From assembly GCA_903889795.1 (NCBI GenBank), contig CAISYW010000080.1:1-47323 (forward strand): a DNA stretch of 47,323 bases, given 5' to 3'. Of the stretch, positions 1 through 7,976 are shown piece after piece; position 1 is the first letter of the stretch, and the number at the start of each line of letters is the position of its first letter. The DNA comes from an uncultured Chlamydiae bacterium (lineage in GTDB: Bacteria > Chlamydiota > Chlamydiia > Chlamydiales > SM23-39). The translations under genes and the position numbers were made by a program. Under the pieces are notes generated by a model, which was not told where the DNA came from, did not search any database, and saw only the letters and a program-made list of their open reading frames with translations.

Positions 1-471
1 ATTGTATTTTCACATCGAGTTTTAGAGTCGATTCTGGACTGGATGGTGCAGCAGAGTTCAAATCGTCAAATTTCTATTCAACATCGCTTAATCATTGTCG
101 ATCGAGGTCATTTTTTTCTTTTGACAAAACAAATGCCCCGTTTCGATCAGCCGCTATCGCTTTCTTTAGAGGGTTGTCGTCGATCGGGTAATTGGATGGT
201 TGAAGAGATCGCTCCTGCAGTTTATCATAGCCATTGGCAAGCTCTTTGGCGGGGCGAGCCGGTGATTCAGCGTTTTGATGGTAATCCGACCTTGCAGCTA
301 CCTCCTCTCGGCATCCGCTGGTCTGAAAAGGTTCCTCTTTTTTTGAGACGGATCTGTCCTGTCCTTATGCAAGATAATCATCTAATCGGTGATTTTGTGA
401 CTGGGAAAATGAGATCCGGCCAGAGGTGTATTAAAATTTTTGTTGATCCCAGTATTTCCGTAAGGCACTGA
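1..471 (+). CDS. tilS: tRNA(Ile)-lysidine synthase, C-terminal part (5' end outside window)
   Basis: The reading frame is open from the first base, so the gene starts to the left of the window. About 156 residues are visible and end at a TGA. TilS adds lysine to C34 of the CAU anticodon of tRNA-Ile2, changing both its identity and its decoding. The visible part fits the substrate-binding C-terminal region, with a typical ending of the type PPLGIRWSEKVPLFLRRICP followed by VLMQDN. The catalytic PP-loop domain would lie upstream and is not seen. A tilS-ftsH order is conserved in chlamydiae (mesJ/CT840 next to ftsH/CT841), which supports a call that would be weak on sequence alone. Confidence 0.75.
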   Translation: MVFSHRVLESILDWMVQQSSNRQISIQHRLIIVDRGHFFLLTKQMPRFDQPLSLSLEGCRRSGNWMVEEIAPAVYHSHWQALWRGEPVIQRFDGNPTLQLPPLGIRWSEKVPLFLRRICPVLMQDNHLIGDFVTGKMRSGQRCIKIFVDPSISVRH

Positions 472-564
472 GGGTAGGCTTGCGAAGAAGAGTTAGTGTC
501 AGTATATGTATGTTTTTGATATAGGGGCGTTAGAGGCGGCAGGTGCTTTGTGGAGAGGGCTCTT

Positions 565-729
565 AGTACACCGTTTCAAAAGTTTTTAATGTTTGGGCTG
601 CGTTAAAGCCCCTAGAATCGACGATCGTAAACTGCCATGTATTGAATTAATACAGAGTAGTTAACGATCGTCGATTCTAGGGAACTTTCACGTCAGCCGA
701 AACACCAAAAACTTGTGAAACGGTGTACT
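565..729. repeat. 165-bp imperfect palindromic element (MITE-like hairpin)
   Basis: Two arms of about 70 bp pair with each other around a centre near base 647. The outermost 23 bases of each arm (AGTACACCGTTTC...) match except at one position. The innermost 17 bases (612-628 and 664-680, CTAGAATCGACGATCGT and its complement) match perfectly. The arms enclose a short AT-rich loop. The outer 18 bases of the left arm (564-581) occur once more as an exact inverted copy at 15065-15082. This suggests a non-autonomous mobile element rather than a simple terminator. It fills most of the 353-bp gap between tilS and ftsH. Confidence 0.75.
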
Positions 730-824
730 CGGGGTATCTTATTTACGAAAATGGCGTAAAGATGGTTTAATTTCATCATTAGACTGTTGCTCTAAGGCTT
801 ATAAAAAGAATAAGATAAGGTGAT

Positions 825-3584
825 ATGGCAAACGATAACAAATTCAAACCTGAATCAAAGAATAATTTTCCGGGACGATTTATTATCTTTCTGGTGGCTG
901 TGGTTGTCATTATGTTTGTAATTCAAACATTTACATCGGACAATTACGCAAAGGTTTCCTTTAGCCATCAGGTAGAGCATCTAATCAATTTGGATCTGAC
1001 AGTACCCGATGAGAATCGAAAGATCGCCCAAAGCGAAAATTTAGTCACATTCAGTGGCAAATTCCGTGACGCTGTACCCGAAGAGAGCCAACAACGTTAT
1101 CATTACCTTGAATTGTTGAACCGGTATCATCAGCAGACAGTGAGCCAAAAACAGCTCCTGCAAGATTTAGATGCACTGCAAAAAAATGTTCGCGTTTCTT
1201 CTGAATTGTTTCTTCAATTGAGTGGTCAGCCGTTGCCTCGAGGCGGTTATGTTGTCGTGGGTTCGCTCTATGATACGCCTGGCCGGGAAAACTCGATTGT
1301 TATTCGTTCCTTGTCCGATCGAGAGCTGAGTAGTTTGCCCGTCATTCAACAGGCTTTTACGATTTCTCAACAAACTCCCAGCCAAGCAAATGTTGATGAT
1401 TTGGGAAAACATTTGCGCTCGTTTGTCTCTTTGCTACGCTCTCCCGCTGTTGGAATTGGTGTTGAGTCTGTGAAGCTGGAGCTTAAAAATCTGGATAAAA
1501 AACTGGCAGCTGAAGTCGATCAGCCGATGGAACAGCAGATGACTGTCTATCGCACAGCGATTCCCCAGATCACTACGATCATTGCCGAATTAAACCGAGA
1601 GCAAGACGGTGTTCGTCTTCTAGCACTGCGCAGCGTGCGAAGCTATCATGAAGAGCTGCAAAAATATAATGCAGTGACCCAAGAATTGGGTGAAAATGAC
1701 GCTCTACTTGAAAAAGCCCGACAAAAAGCGGCTAACGTCATTTGGTATTTCAATAATCAAGAATTGTCTACGCGTAGCTTAGAAAAACAAGATCCTGAGG
1801 CATTTACCCACTGGTTTGCCCAAGCTCAGCGAGAATGGGAGAATTTCAATAACAATAAAGGCTTGGTCTATCGCGCTCCAGACCAGCCCCGCAACACAGT
1901 TTTAGAGAGAACTTTTACAAGCCAGGATCCAGCGCCAAACTATATAAGTTATGTCGTCACCGTTTTGCCTATTCTCTTGGTTATCTTGTTTCTCTATTTT
2001 ATTTTTTCACGCCAGATGAAGGGCGTGGGCTCTTCTGCGATGAATTTTGGGAAATCTCCTGCTCGATTGATGACGCGTGAAAATAATAAAGTCACATTTA
2101 AAGATGTTGCCGGATGTGTAGAAGCGAAAGAAGAGCTGGAAGAGATCGTTGACTTTTTGAAGGACCCTCAAAAATTTACTGCTCTTGGGGCTCGAATTCC
2201 GAAAGGCGTGCTTCTCGTTGGACCTCCGGGAACGGGAAAGACTCTGATTGCTAAGGCCGTGGCCGGAGAAGCCGAACGACCTTTCTTCTCCATTTCAGGA
2301 TCTGATTTTGTCGAAATGTTTGTCGGTGTCGGGGCGAGCCGTATTCGCGATCTTTTTGATCAGGCGAAAAAGAATGCTCCCTGCATTATCTTTATGGACG
2401 AAATTGATGCGGTCGGACGCCATCGGGGTTCCGGTATTGGCGGTGGCCATGATGAACGTGAACAAACGCTGAATCAGCTGCTTGTGGAGATGGATGGATT
2501 TGATACGAAAGAGGGCGTTATTTTAATGGCGGCGACGAACCGCCCGGATATCCTCGATCGTGCATTATTGCGTCCAGGCCGATTTGATCGACGGGTCGTT
2601 CTCGATTTGCCTGATGTAAAAGGACGTCTTGAAATTTTAAAAGTTCATGCGCGTAAGATCAAAATCGATGCTTCTGTCGATTTGAATGATATCGCCCGCA
2701 ACACACCCGGAGCTTCCGGCGCGGATCTTGAAAATATTCTCAATGAAGCGGCTCTTCTCGCGGCACGCAATGGACGCTCGGCTGTGACCTCTATCGAAGC
2801 AAAAGAGGCATGCGACAAGGTTCGTTACGGCAAAGAGCGCCGCAGCTTGGAAATGGATGAAAATGAGAAACGTACGACGGCTATCCATGAATCGGGCCAC
2901 GCCATTGTCGGTTTGAAGGTGGAGCATAACGATCCCGTTGATAAAGTGACCATCATTCCTAGAGGATTTTCATTAGGCGCAACGCATTTTATGCCGACGA
3001 AAAATCGATTAAGCTACTGGAAGAAAGAGGTGCTCGATAAATTGGCGGTATTAATGGGCGGCCGCACGGCTGAAGAACAATTTGTCGGCGACATGTCCTC
3101 CGGCGCACAACATGATATTGCTCAAGCGACGAAGATCGCCCGCAGCATGGTTTGCGAATGGGGGATGAATGATGTTCTGGGAACTGTTTCTTATGATGAA
3201 CGGGCTGAGACGGGTCAATATTTGGGTATGTCGAATTATCACGATAAATCCTATTCTGATGATACGGCTGAAAAGATTGATGTCGAAGTTCGTAAGTTGA
3301 TTGATGAAGCGCACCAGCGCGCCCGCGTGATTATCGAAGAAAATCGCGAAAAATTACAGCTTATGACCGACATGTTGATGGAGTTTGAAACTCTCGATTC
3401 TTACGATGTTAAGAAGATCATGGATGGAACGTGGGACGCCGAAGAGAAGAGAAAGCGCCTCAAAGATGCGGATGATTTGCAGCGCAAGCAGCCCCCTCCT
3501 GTACCGATTCGCCCAGTGATTGCTCCGGAGACAGATACGGGTGAAGCTCCCACTGATTTGCCGGGAATGGAACCGAGCGTGTAA
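825..3584 (+). CDS. ftsH: ATP-dependent zinc metalloprotease FtsH
   Basis: A 919-residue membrane-anchored AAA+ protease that extracts and degrades membrane and cytosolic proteins. Transmembrane helices lie at about residues 18-36 and 374-395, with a long periplasmic loop between them, as is usual for the extended chlamydial form. The AAA module has Walker A GPPGTGKT (about 466), Walker B IIFMDEID (about 520) and the second region of homology NRPDILDRALLRPGRFDRR. The zinc-protease motif is HESGH (about 688), with Ser in place of the usual Ala of HEAGH. The C-terminal tail is rich in Lys and Pro. The ATG at 825 follows AAGGTGAT. It lies downstream of tilS as in other chlamydiae, but the 165-bp palindrome separates the two. 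Confidence 0.98.
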   Translation: MANDNKFKPESKNNFPGRFIIFLVAVVVIMFVIQTFTSDNYAKVSFSHQVEHLINLDLTVPDENRKIAQSENLVTFSGKFRDAVPEESQQRYHYLELLNRYHQQTVSQKQLLQDLDALQKNVRVSSELFLQLSGQPLPRGGYVVVGSLYDTPGRENSIVIRSLSDRELSSLPVIQQAFTISQQTPSQANVDDLGKHLRSFVSLLRSPAVGIGVESVKLELKNLDKKLAAEVDQPMEQQMTVYRTAIPQITTIIAELNREQDGVRLLALRSVRSYHEELQKYNAVTQELGENDALLEKARQKAANVIWYFNNQELSTRSLEKQDPEAFTHWFAQAQREWENFNNNKGLVYRAPDQPRNTVLERTFTSQDPAPNYISYVVTVLPILLVILFLYFIFSRQMKGVGSSAMNFGKSPARLMTRENNKVTFKDVAGCVEAKEELEEIVDFLKDPQKFTALGARIPKGVLLVGPPGTGKTLIAKAVAGEAERPFFSISGSDFVEMFVGVGASRIRDLFDQAKKNAPCIIFMDEIDAVGRHRGSGIGGGHDEREQTLNQLLVEMDGFDTKEGVILMAATNRPDILDRALLRPGRFDRRVVLDLPDVKGRLEILKVHARKIKIDASVDLNDIARNTPGASGADLENILNEAALLAARNGRSAVTSIEAKEACDKVRYGKERRSLEMDENEKRTTAIHESGHAIVGLKVEHNDPVDKVTIIPRGFSLGATHFMPTKNRLSYWKKEVLDKLAVLMGGRTAEEQFVGDMSSGAQHDIAQATKIARSMVCEWGMNDVLGTVSYDERAETGQYLGMSNYHDKSYSDDTAEKIDVEVRKLIDEAHQRARVIIEENREKLQLMTDMLMEFETLDSYDVKKIMDGTWDAEEKRKRLKDADDLQRKQPPPVPIRPVIAPETDTGEAPTDLPGMEPSV

Positions 3585-3615
3585 TTGTCTAATTTTGTGA
3601 CAGTTTATTTTAAGG

Positions 3616-3656
3616 GATCCCTCAACAATGAATTTTAAAAGTTATTGTTGAGCGAT
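3616..3656 (+). terminator. Hairpin after ftsH
   Basis: A stem CTCAACAAT/ATTGTTGAG is extended by GATC pairs with one mismatch and closes a loop of about 14 nt, starting 31 bases after the ftsH stop. There is no clear T-run, so it could be a processing or stability hairpin rather than an intrinsic terminator. The rest of the gap to 3827 is AT-rich with no gene that I can support. Confidence 0.45.
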
Positions 3657-3827
3657 CTCTAGATCTGCTTCGGCTAATACTAAAATTTTGATCTCTTTAA
3701 TTATATACTTTCTAAGTCTTTCTTTATCATAAACATATGTTCTTTCTCGCCAATCAATAGTTGATAACATTTGTAATTAAATAAAAGCATTTCTTTAATA
3801 AAAACTCTATTATTATTGAAAAATTTA

Positions 3828-3856
3828 TTGACATTTGTAATAAAATCGTTTACTAT
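3828..3856 (+). promoter_or_regulatory. Sigma-70-type promoter of the small gene at 3891
   Basis: TTGACA at 3828-3833 and TACTAT at 3851-3856 are separated by exactly 17 bases in an AT-rich stretch. The predicted start of transcription is about 3863, giving a leader of roughly 28 nt. A strong ribosome binding site (AAGGAGA, about 3879-3885) precedes the ATG at 3891. The consensus match is better than at most genes in this window. Confidence 0.6.
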
Positions 3857-3890
3857 TAATATGTAACTTAAGTCATAAAAAGGAGATATT

Positions 3891-4247
3891 ATGTCAGTGT
3901 CCAGAACCTCTTCCCCGGATTTAGTGCCTGTAAACATGGACGATCGAGCCGTGTCGCCATTAATTCTAGACGAAAACGATGCTTTAGTCGGAGCCATTCA
4001 GCAAGTGGCTTTAGAAGTAATCCATTCACCCACTTTTTTACCGCTGGCTCCACCAAACGATCTGCTAGAAGCTCTGAATCTGGAACCTTTACATATTGGA
4101 GGAGAACAACCTCATATGGAGGAATGGGTCTTACATTTTGCTGACGAAAATAATGCACACCAGGTCGCGGCACAAAATATTGGGGTGTTTTTGAACCATT
4201 TATTGGTATCGTCTACACAGTTGCCAGACCAGGCTTTAGGCGCGTAA
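3891..4247 (+). CDS. Small acidic protein of unknown function
   Basis: I do not recognise this 118-residue protein. It is acidic, has no obvious membrane segment or signal peptide, and is rich in Leu, Pro and Asn. It has no cysteine. Coding status is supported by a near-consensus promoter with 17-bp spacing, a strong AAGGAGA ribosome binding site 5 bases before the ATG, and a terminator hairpin 20 bases after the stop. A minus-strand ORF over the same DNA (3889-4173) lacks such signals. It stands alone between ftsH and tyrP, neither of which is its usual neighbour, so it may be a lineage-specific, possibly secreted, protein. That last point is only inference. Confidence 0.7.
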   Translation: MSVSRTSSPDLVPVNMDDRAVSPLILDENDALVGAIQQVALEVIHSPTFLPLAPPNDLLEALNLEPLHIGGEQPHMEEWVLHFADENNAHQVAAQNIGVFLNHLLVSSTQLPDQALGA

Positions 4248-4267
4248 GCACTGCGTTAATCATTCCA

Positions 4268-4298
4268 TGACATCCCCCGTTTCTTTTAGGGGGTGTCA
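4268..4298. terminator. Bidirectional terminator between convergent genes
   Basis: A GC-rich stem TGACA(T)CCCCC/GGGGGTGTCA with one bulged base closes a loop GTTTCTTTTA and is followed by AATTGTATAAC. It lies between the small plus-strand gene and minus-strand tyrP and could serve both. Confidence 0.6.
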
Positions 4299-4397
4299 AT
4301 TGTATAACATTCATTCCTAGATGCTTAATCGCTTTCGACAATTTAATCCGTTTATCAATATCAAGTCTGGATAAGCGTTCACGCGAGTAGGTGCTTT

Positions 4398-5606
4398 TTA
4401 TAATGAAATCAGACCGGTCATTGCCAAGAGTTGAAAGAGGAATATAAATAATGCAAAGATGAGGACGCAGACCAACGTAGACTTACCGCCTCGGATTTGA
4501 TAAGAAGATGCAATATTCATTCGATAGCGGCCGATCCAAACCATTAAAACTGGAAAAAGGCCGAACAAAATGACCGCGCAAATTCCTCCGGCAAAATCGA
4601 TCGCCTTAAAAAAGATGTCCGGTTTCAAGATGGACAGAAGGTAGGGTGGAATCAGTACAAGTAGCATCAATGAAAGAGGTTCTTTATCTTTGGTCTGAAA
4701 ACCATCTGCTAAAAAATGGACCAAAGCCAGTGATTGGAGAAGGAGAGATGTCAATAATGAGAAAAAGGCGAGTCCTTCGGCGAAACGAGTGACCCATGAA
4801 GTGCCTAAAATTCCCGCAATGGAAATGGAGGCGTCTCTGCCCGATTTAAGCGATGCGAGCAGCCCAAATTCTCCATCAGGGGGAACGATTCCTAAAACGA
4901 TCAGATCCCACACGATGTAGACGATTAAAGCAAAAAGACTGCCTAATATGATGACCGTTTTGGTTCTCTTGAGATCCCCCTTCATATAGCAACGGATCGT
5001 GGGGATCATATTGTGAAATCCAAACGAGATCACCAAAATGGGCAATGAGAAGAGAATGGGATGGATATTTGTGCGGGCTAAAAGCGATGGAGTTACATGC
5101 ATCAGCCCGACAGCCACGATTCCTAGATAGGCGAGAATCTTGCCGGTCATTAAAAACCGGTTAAAAAAATCGACCGTTCGTGTTCCGGAGTAGAGGATGC
5201 AGCCGAAGAGCAGCACAAAAAAGAGGGTTCCGAGCCATGGCGGGATGTGGTGGGTCATCAACCGGCTGGATATCGACGAAACATCGATTCCAATTGCTGC
5301 TTGGTAAGCCACTAATAGTGAGTAGAATAAGAATAGATATAATAACCAGCTGATCTTTTGGCCCCATTTGCCGAGAGAATGGCCGACCATTGATATGATG
5401 TTGACATCTTTGGAAAACCAGCCATTGACCTCAACGGTGAGCAGGGCAGTTGTTGTCATAAAAGCCCACGCCGCAATCATCATCAAGAGAGAGGGGTAAA
5501 AGCCGCTGAGTCCGGTAACGATGGGCAACCCCAGCATGCCTGCGCCCACACAGCTGCCGCAGATGATTAAAGTTCCACCGATCAAACTGCCCGGTTTTCG
5601 TTCCAT
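4398..5606 (-). CDS. tyrP: Aromatic amino acid (tyrosine/tryptophan) permease, TyrP type
   Basis: An integral membrane protein of about 402 residues with roughly eleven hydrophobic helices. It belongs to the hydroxy/aromatic amino acid permease family (HAAAP), which imports tyrosine or tryptophan with protons. The N-terminal GGTLIICGSCVGAGMLGLP matches the family's first helix, which contains the unwound glycine-rich substrate segment. Chlamydiae usually carry tyrP copies because they cannot make aromatic amino acids. The ATG at 5606 is chosen over one 36 bases upstream because AGGAT lies ahead of it and it avoids overlap with the preceding YchJ-like gene, whose stop is 4 bases away. Tyrosine versus tryptophan specificity cannot be read from sequence. 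Confidence 0.88.
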   Translation of the reverse strand: MERKPGSLIGGTLIICGSCVGAGMLGLPIVTGLSGFYPSLLMMIAAWAFMTTTALLTVEVNGWFSKDVNIISMVGHSLGKWGQKISWLLYLFLFYSLLVAYQAAIGIDVSSISSRLMTHHIPPWLGTLFFVLLFGCILYSGTRTVDFFNRFLMTGKILAYLGIVAVGLMHVTPSLLARTNIHPILFSLPILVISFGFHNMIPTIRCYMKGDLKRTKTVIILGSLFALIVYIVWDLIVLGIVPPDGEFGLLASLKSGRDASISIAGILGTSWVTRFAEGLAFFSLLTSLLLQSLALVHFLADGFQTKDKEPLSLMLLVLIPPYLLSILKPDIFFKAIDFAGGICAVILFGLFPVLMVWIGRYRMNIASSYQIRGGKSTLVCVLIFALFIFLFQLLAMTGLISL

Positions 5607-5610
5607 AATA

Positions 5611-6033
5611 TCATCCTGGGTGCTGATTTCTTTGCAAATCAAGTGCTTCGCGGTATAACCAGCAACCTTTAATTTTTAGGAAAAGACTTTTTTCGGTAAA
5701 GGATGCATCTCGAAGTTTTTGCTTAAGGATTGCTCGAAATGTAACCGTTGCTCTGTTTGTTTCCTCATGAAAGTCGATGATTTTCAATCCCGTAAAATCA
5801 GTCATTTGAGAAAATGTGATAATATCTTTCTTCCATTCAACCGGATCAGAGATGGCGGAGTTGTTTTCTGGATGAGTCGTTCGAATGATATAATCGGCTA
5901 ATTTCAAAGCATAGGCAGAGTAGCGCGAGCGCATGAGAATCAGAGCATTCTCAGCGATAGCTCCATCATGGTACTTCTTGCAGCAATCCTCGTAGAGTTT
6001 TTGACTATGGCAGGGGCATTCTTTATTGATCGA
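5611..6033 (-). CDS. YchJ/UPF0225-like SEC-C protein without a canonical start codon
   Basis: The frame encodes an N-terminal SEC-C-type zinc motif (CPCHSQKLYEDCCKKYH) and then the YchJ core LMRSRYSAYALKLADYII, ending near TFRAILKQK and KGCWLYREA. E. coli YchJ has the same layout (CPCGS...CC...LMRSRY). The second C-terminal SEC-C motif of E. coli YchJ is absent. The first ATG (5934) lies after the zinc motif. Upstream of it there is no ATG, GTG or TTG before the frame meets the TGA stop of aspS (6036-6034), with which it is in phase. Translation may begin at an AUC (6030) or AUU codon, or by readthrough. Alternatively the 5' end is damaged and the gene starts at 5934 without zinc ligands. The function of the family is unknown. 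Confidence 0.7.
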   Translation of the reverse strand, partial: SINKECPCHSQKLYEDCCKKYHDGAIAENALILMRSRYSAYALKLADYIIRTTHPENNSAISDPVEWKKDIITFSQMTDFTGLKIIDFHEETNRATVTFRAILKQKLRDASFTEKSLFLKIKGCWLYREALDLQRNQHPG

Positions 6034-7842
6034 TCACTCCTTTCCAAAGCGGCCGAGTTTAGCCTCAGTCAGTGATAAAAGATCTTTTGATTTCATAACG
6101 ATCGATTCCGTTGGGAGTCCGCAGTTAAAGGCCGCTCGATCATTTTCCAAAATTCGATCATCGAAATAATTATCGAGATTGAGCAGATTACCAAATGGAG
6201 GTACCCCGCCGACGATCAAACCAAAGCGCTCCAGGATAATTGCAGGCTCTTCAAATTCGCATCTTTCACCCACGGCCTCTGCGCATGCTTTCATATCGAG
6301 CTTCATATGAGAAGAAATATTGAACTGATAATTCTTTTTACTGTTTTTTCCACGGAGGATGATTGCTTTAACACCTTCCTGGAGCGATGTATTGCGCATA
6401 CGTGCGGCGTCTTGCGAGGTGGGCGTCGCGTCATGAGTCTTATGATCGAATTCATAGTCGCGATGACGTATCTGGCGGATGATTTCATTGCGGATGTTTT
6501 CTCCGCCGAAGAAGATCTTGGCTTTGATGCGAACCCCGGCGATTCGTTTTGTGTCCGAAGGAAAGAGGGATGCTTCGCGCACGTTTTTCAACTTGAGCAA
6601 GGTCATCGTCAGTCGTTCCAATCCCATGCCAAATCCGCCATGGGGAGGCATGCCATACTTAAAAATACTCAGATAATCGGTGAAATTTTGCGGATCCATG
6701 CCCTTCATGCGGATTCCTTCGAGCATCGATTCATATGTATGGCGACGCTGGCCGCCCGATGTGATTTCCGTCCCCGCGCATATTAAATCGAAGGTGTTGG
6801 TCAATAGGGGATTTTCAACTTTCGGATAGGCATAGAAAGGCCGTTTTTCTGTTTTCCAATCAATGACAAAGACGAGGTCGGTTCCATGCTTTTCTTTCGC
6901 CCAGGCTGAGAGCTCTCTTTCAGCTGCCGGGCTTAAGTCGGGCTCATTACGTTCATCAATATGGGTTCGTTCATAGTAGATCTCTTGCGCCTGTTCGAAT
7001 GTGAGCCGGGGGAATGGAACGTTGTCCGGACAGGTGATGATGCTGTTCCCTAAAGCAGCCAGATCTTCTTTCGAGTGCTGATGGAGATAGTTTACAATGA
7101 ATTTTAGAACGCCTTCCTGAATGTCGAGGACCTCATGCCAATGATGAAAGAAGCCCATTTCAAATTCAAACTGTTTTCCTTCAGATAGATGGCGCGTTGT
7201 GTGCGATGGCTCGGCACGAAAAAAAGGCATTAGAGCAAAGACCCGCTCATTGACGCCAACCATGATTTGTTTGTAGAGCTGACTGCTTTGAGCCAATGTG
7301 GCTGTATGCCCAAAATAATCGACATTGAAAAACTCTGCGCCGCCCTCAGATGAGGCGCCGATCATGTTTGGAGCAAAATATTCACTTGCATCGACCGTAT
7401 CGTGCATATAAAGCCGGTAGGCATGAGCGATTTGGCCTTGAATCCGAAAAACGGCCTGCAGTTCGCGGTTGCGCAGCGCAATCGGGCGATTGTCGAGAAT
7501 GAAGTCCAGATCCGAGTGAATTTGCGGTTTATAATATTCGATCGGAGGAACTTCCTGAATCGGATTTTCTACACTGATTTTTGGGTTGATGATCTCGACG
7601 CCGATATTGGCTTCTTTCGATGCGACTGCTGTTCCAACAATTTGTAAAATGGAGCCGGGCTGCAGTTGAGCAATTTTTTGGTTTTCACTTTTATCTTCGA
7701 TCAGAATTTGCGATAGACCGCTGCGATCTCGCAAAATAAGGAATGTGAGCTTTCCAAAAGATCGGACGTTGTTCAGCCACCCGCGTAAAAGAACGGTTTG
7801 GCCGATGGAGCGATGCAAGTCTGACGATAATGTTCGTTTCAT
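6034..7842 (-). CDS. aspS: Archaeal-type aspartyl-tRNA synthetase fused to a YbaK-like editing domain
   Basis: 602 residues. Residues 1-430 form a class IIb synthetase of the short archaeal/eukaryotic type. There is an N-terminal OB-fold anticodon domain (LLRGWLNNVR), motif 2 FRAEPSHTTRHLSEGKQFEF and motif 3 GFGMGLERLTM, with no bacterial GAD insertion. Such enzymes are often non-discriminating and charge both tRNA-Asp and tRNA-Asn. Residues from about 450 to 602 match the YbaK/ProX trans-editing fold: HDATPTSQDAARMRN, a KLD pattern, GGVPPFG and a GLPTESIVM ending. Free YbaK-type proteins deacylate mischarged tRNAs. AspRS is normally about 430-440 residues, so the extra domain is a true C-terminal extension in one continuous frame. 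Its substrate is unknown. AsnRS specificity is less likely but cannot be excluded. Confidence 0.82.
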   Translation of the reverse strand: MKRTLSSDLHRSIGQTVLLRGWLNNVRSFGKLTFLILRDRSGLSQILIEDKSENQKIAQLQPGSILQIVGTAVASKEANIGVEIINPKISVENPIQEVPPIEYYKPQIHSDLDFILDNRPIALRNRELQAVFRIQGQIAHAYRLYMHDTVDASEYFAPNMIGASSEGGAEFFNVDYFGHTATLAQSSQLYKQIMVGVNERVFALMPFFRAEPSHTTRHLSEGKQFEFEMGFFHHWHEVLDIQEGVLKFIVNYLHQHSKEDLAALGNSIITCPDNVPFPRLTFEQAQEIYYERTHIDERNEPDLSPAAERELSAWAKEKHGTDLVFVIDWKTEKRPFYAYPKVENPLLTNTFDLICAGTEITSGGQRRHTYESMLEGIRMKGMDPQNFTDYLSIFKYGMPPHGGFGMGLERLTMTLLKLKNVREASLFPSDTKRIAGVRIKAKIFFGGENIRNEIIRQIRHRDYEFDHKTHDATPTSQDAARMRNTSLQEGVKAIILRGKNSKKNYQFNISSHMKLDMKACAEAVGERCEFEEPAIILERFGLIVGGVPPFGNLLNLDNYFDDRILENDRAAFNCGLPTESIVMKSKDLLSLTEAKLGRFGKE

Positions 7843-7914
7843 AGATAAACAGATTTGTTAGAAAAACTATGAGATTAAGATAAAAAGCAATTCGGTGCAA
7901 TTGCGAGTTAAGAA

Positions 7915-7957
7915 TCCTTTCCACTGGCGGCTCTTGAGAGAGCACCGGCGGAAAGGA
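7915..7957 (-). terminator. Hairpin between pnp and aspS
   Basis: Inverted repeat TCCTTTCC...GGCTCT/AGAGC...GGAAAGGA with an inner mismatch region. It lies 20 bases after the pnp stop on the minus strand, so it fits a terminator or RNA-processing hairpin of the rpsO-pnp unit. No long T-run follows. Confidence 0.45.
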
Positions 7958-7976
7958 CTCGGGAGTCAAATATTTT

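Noticed and set aside
3889..4173. 94-codon minus-strand ORF over the small gene at 3891
   Set aside because: No ribosome binding site or promoter, while the plus-strand gene has both plus a terminator.
6307..6786. 159-codon plus-strand ORF inside aspS
   Set aside because: Antisense to the conserved synthetase core; it exists only because of codon use on the real strand.
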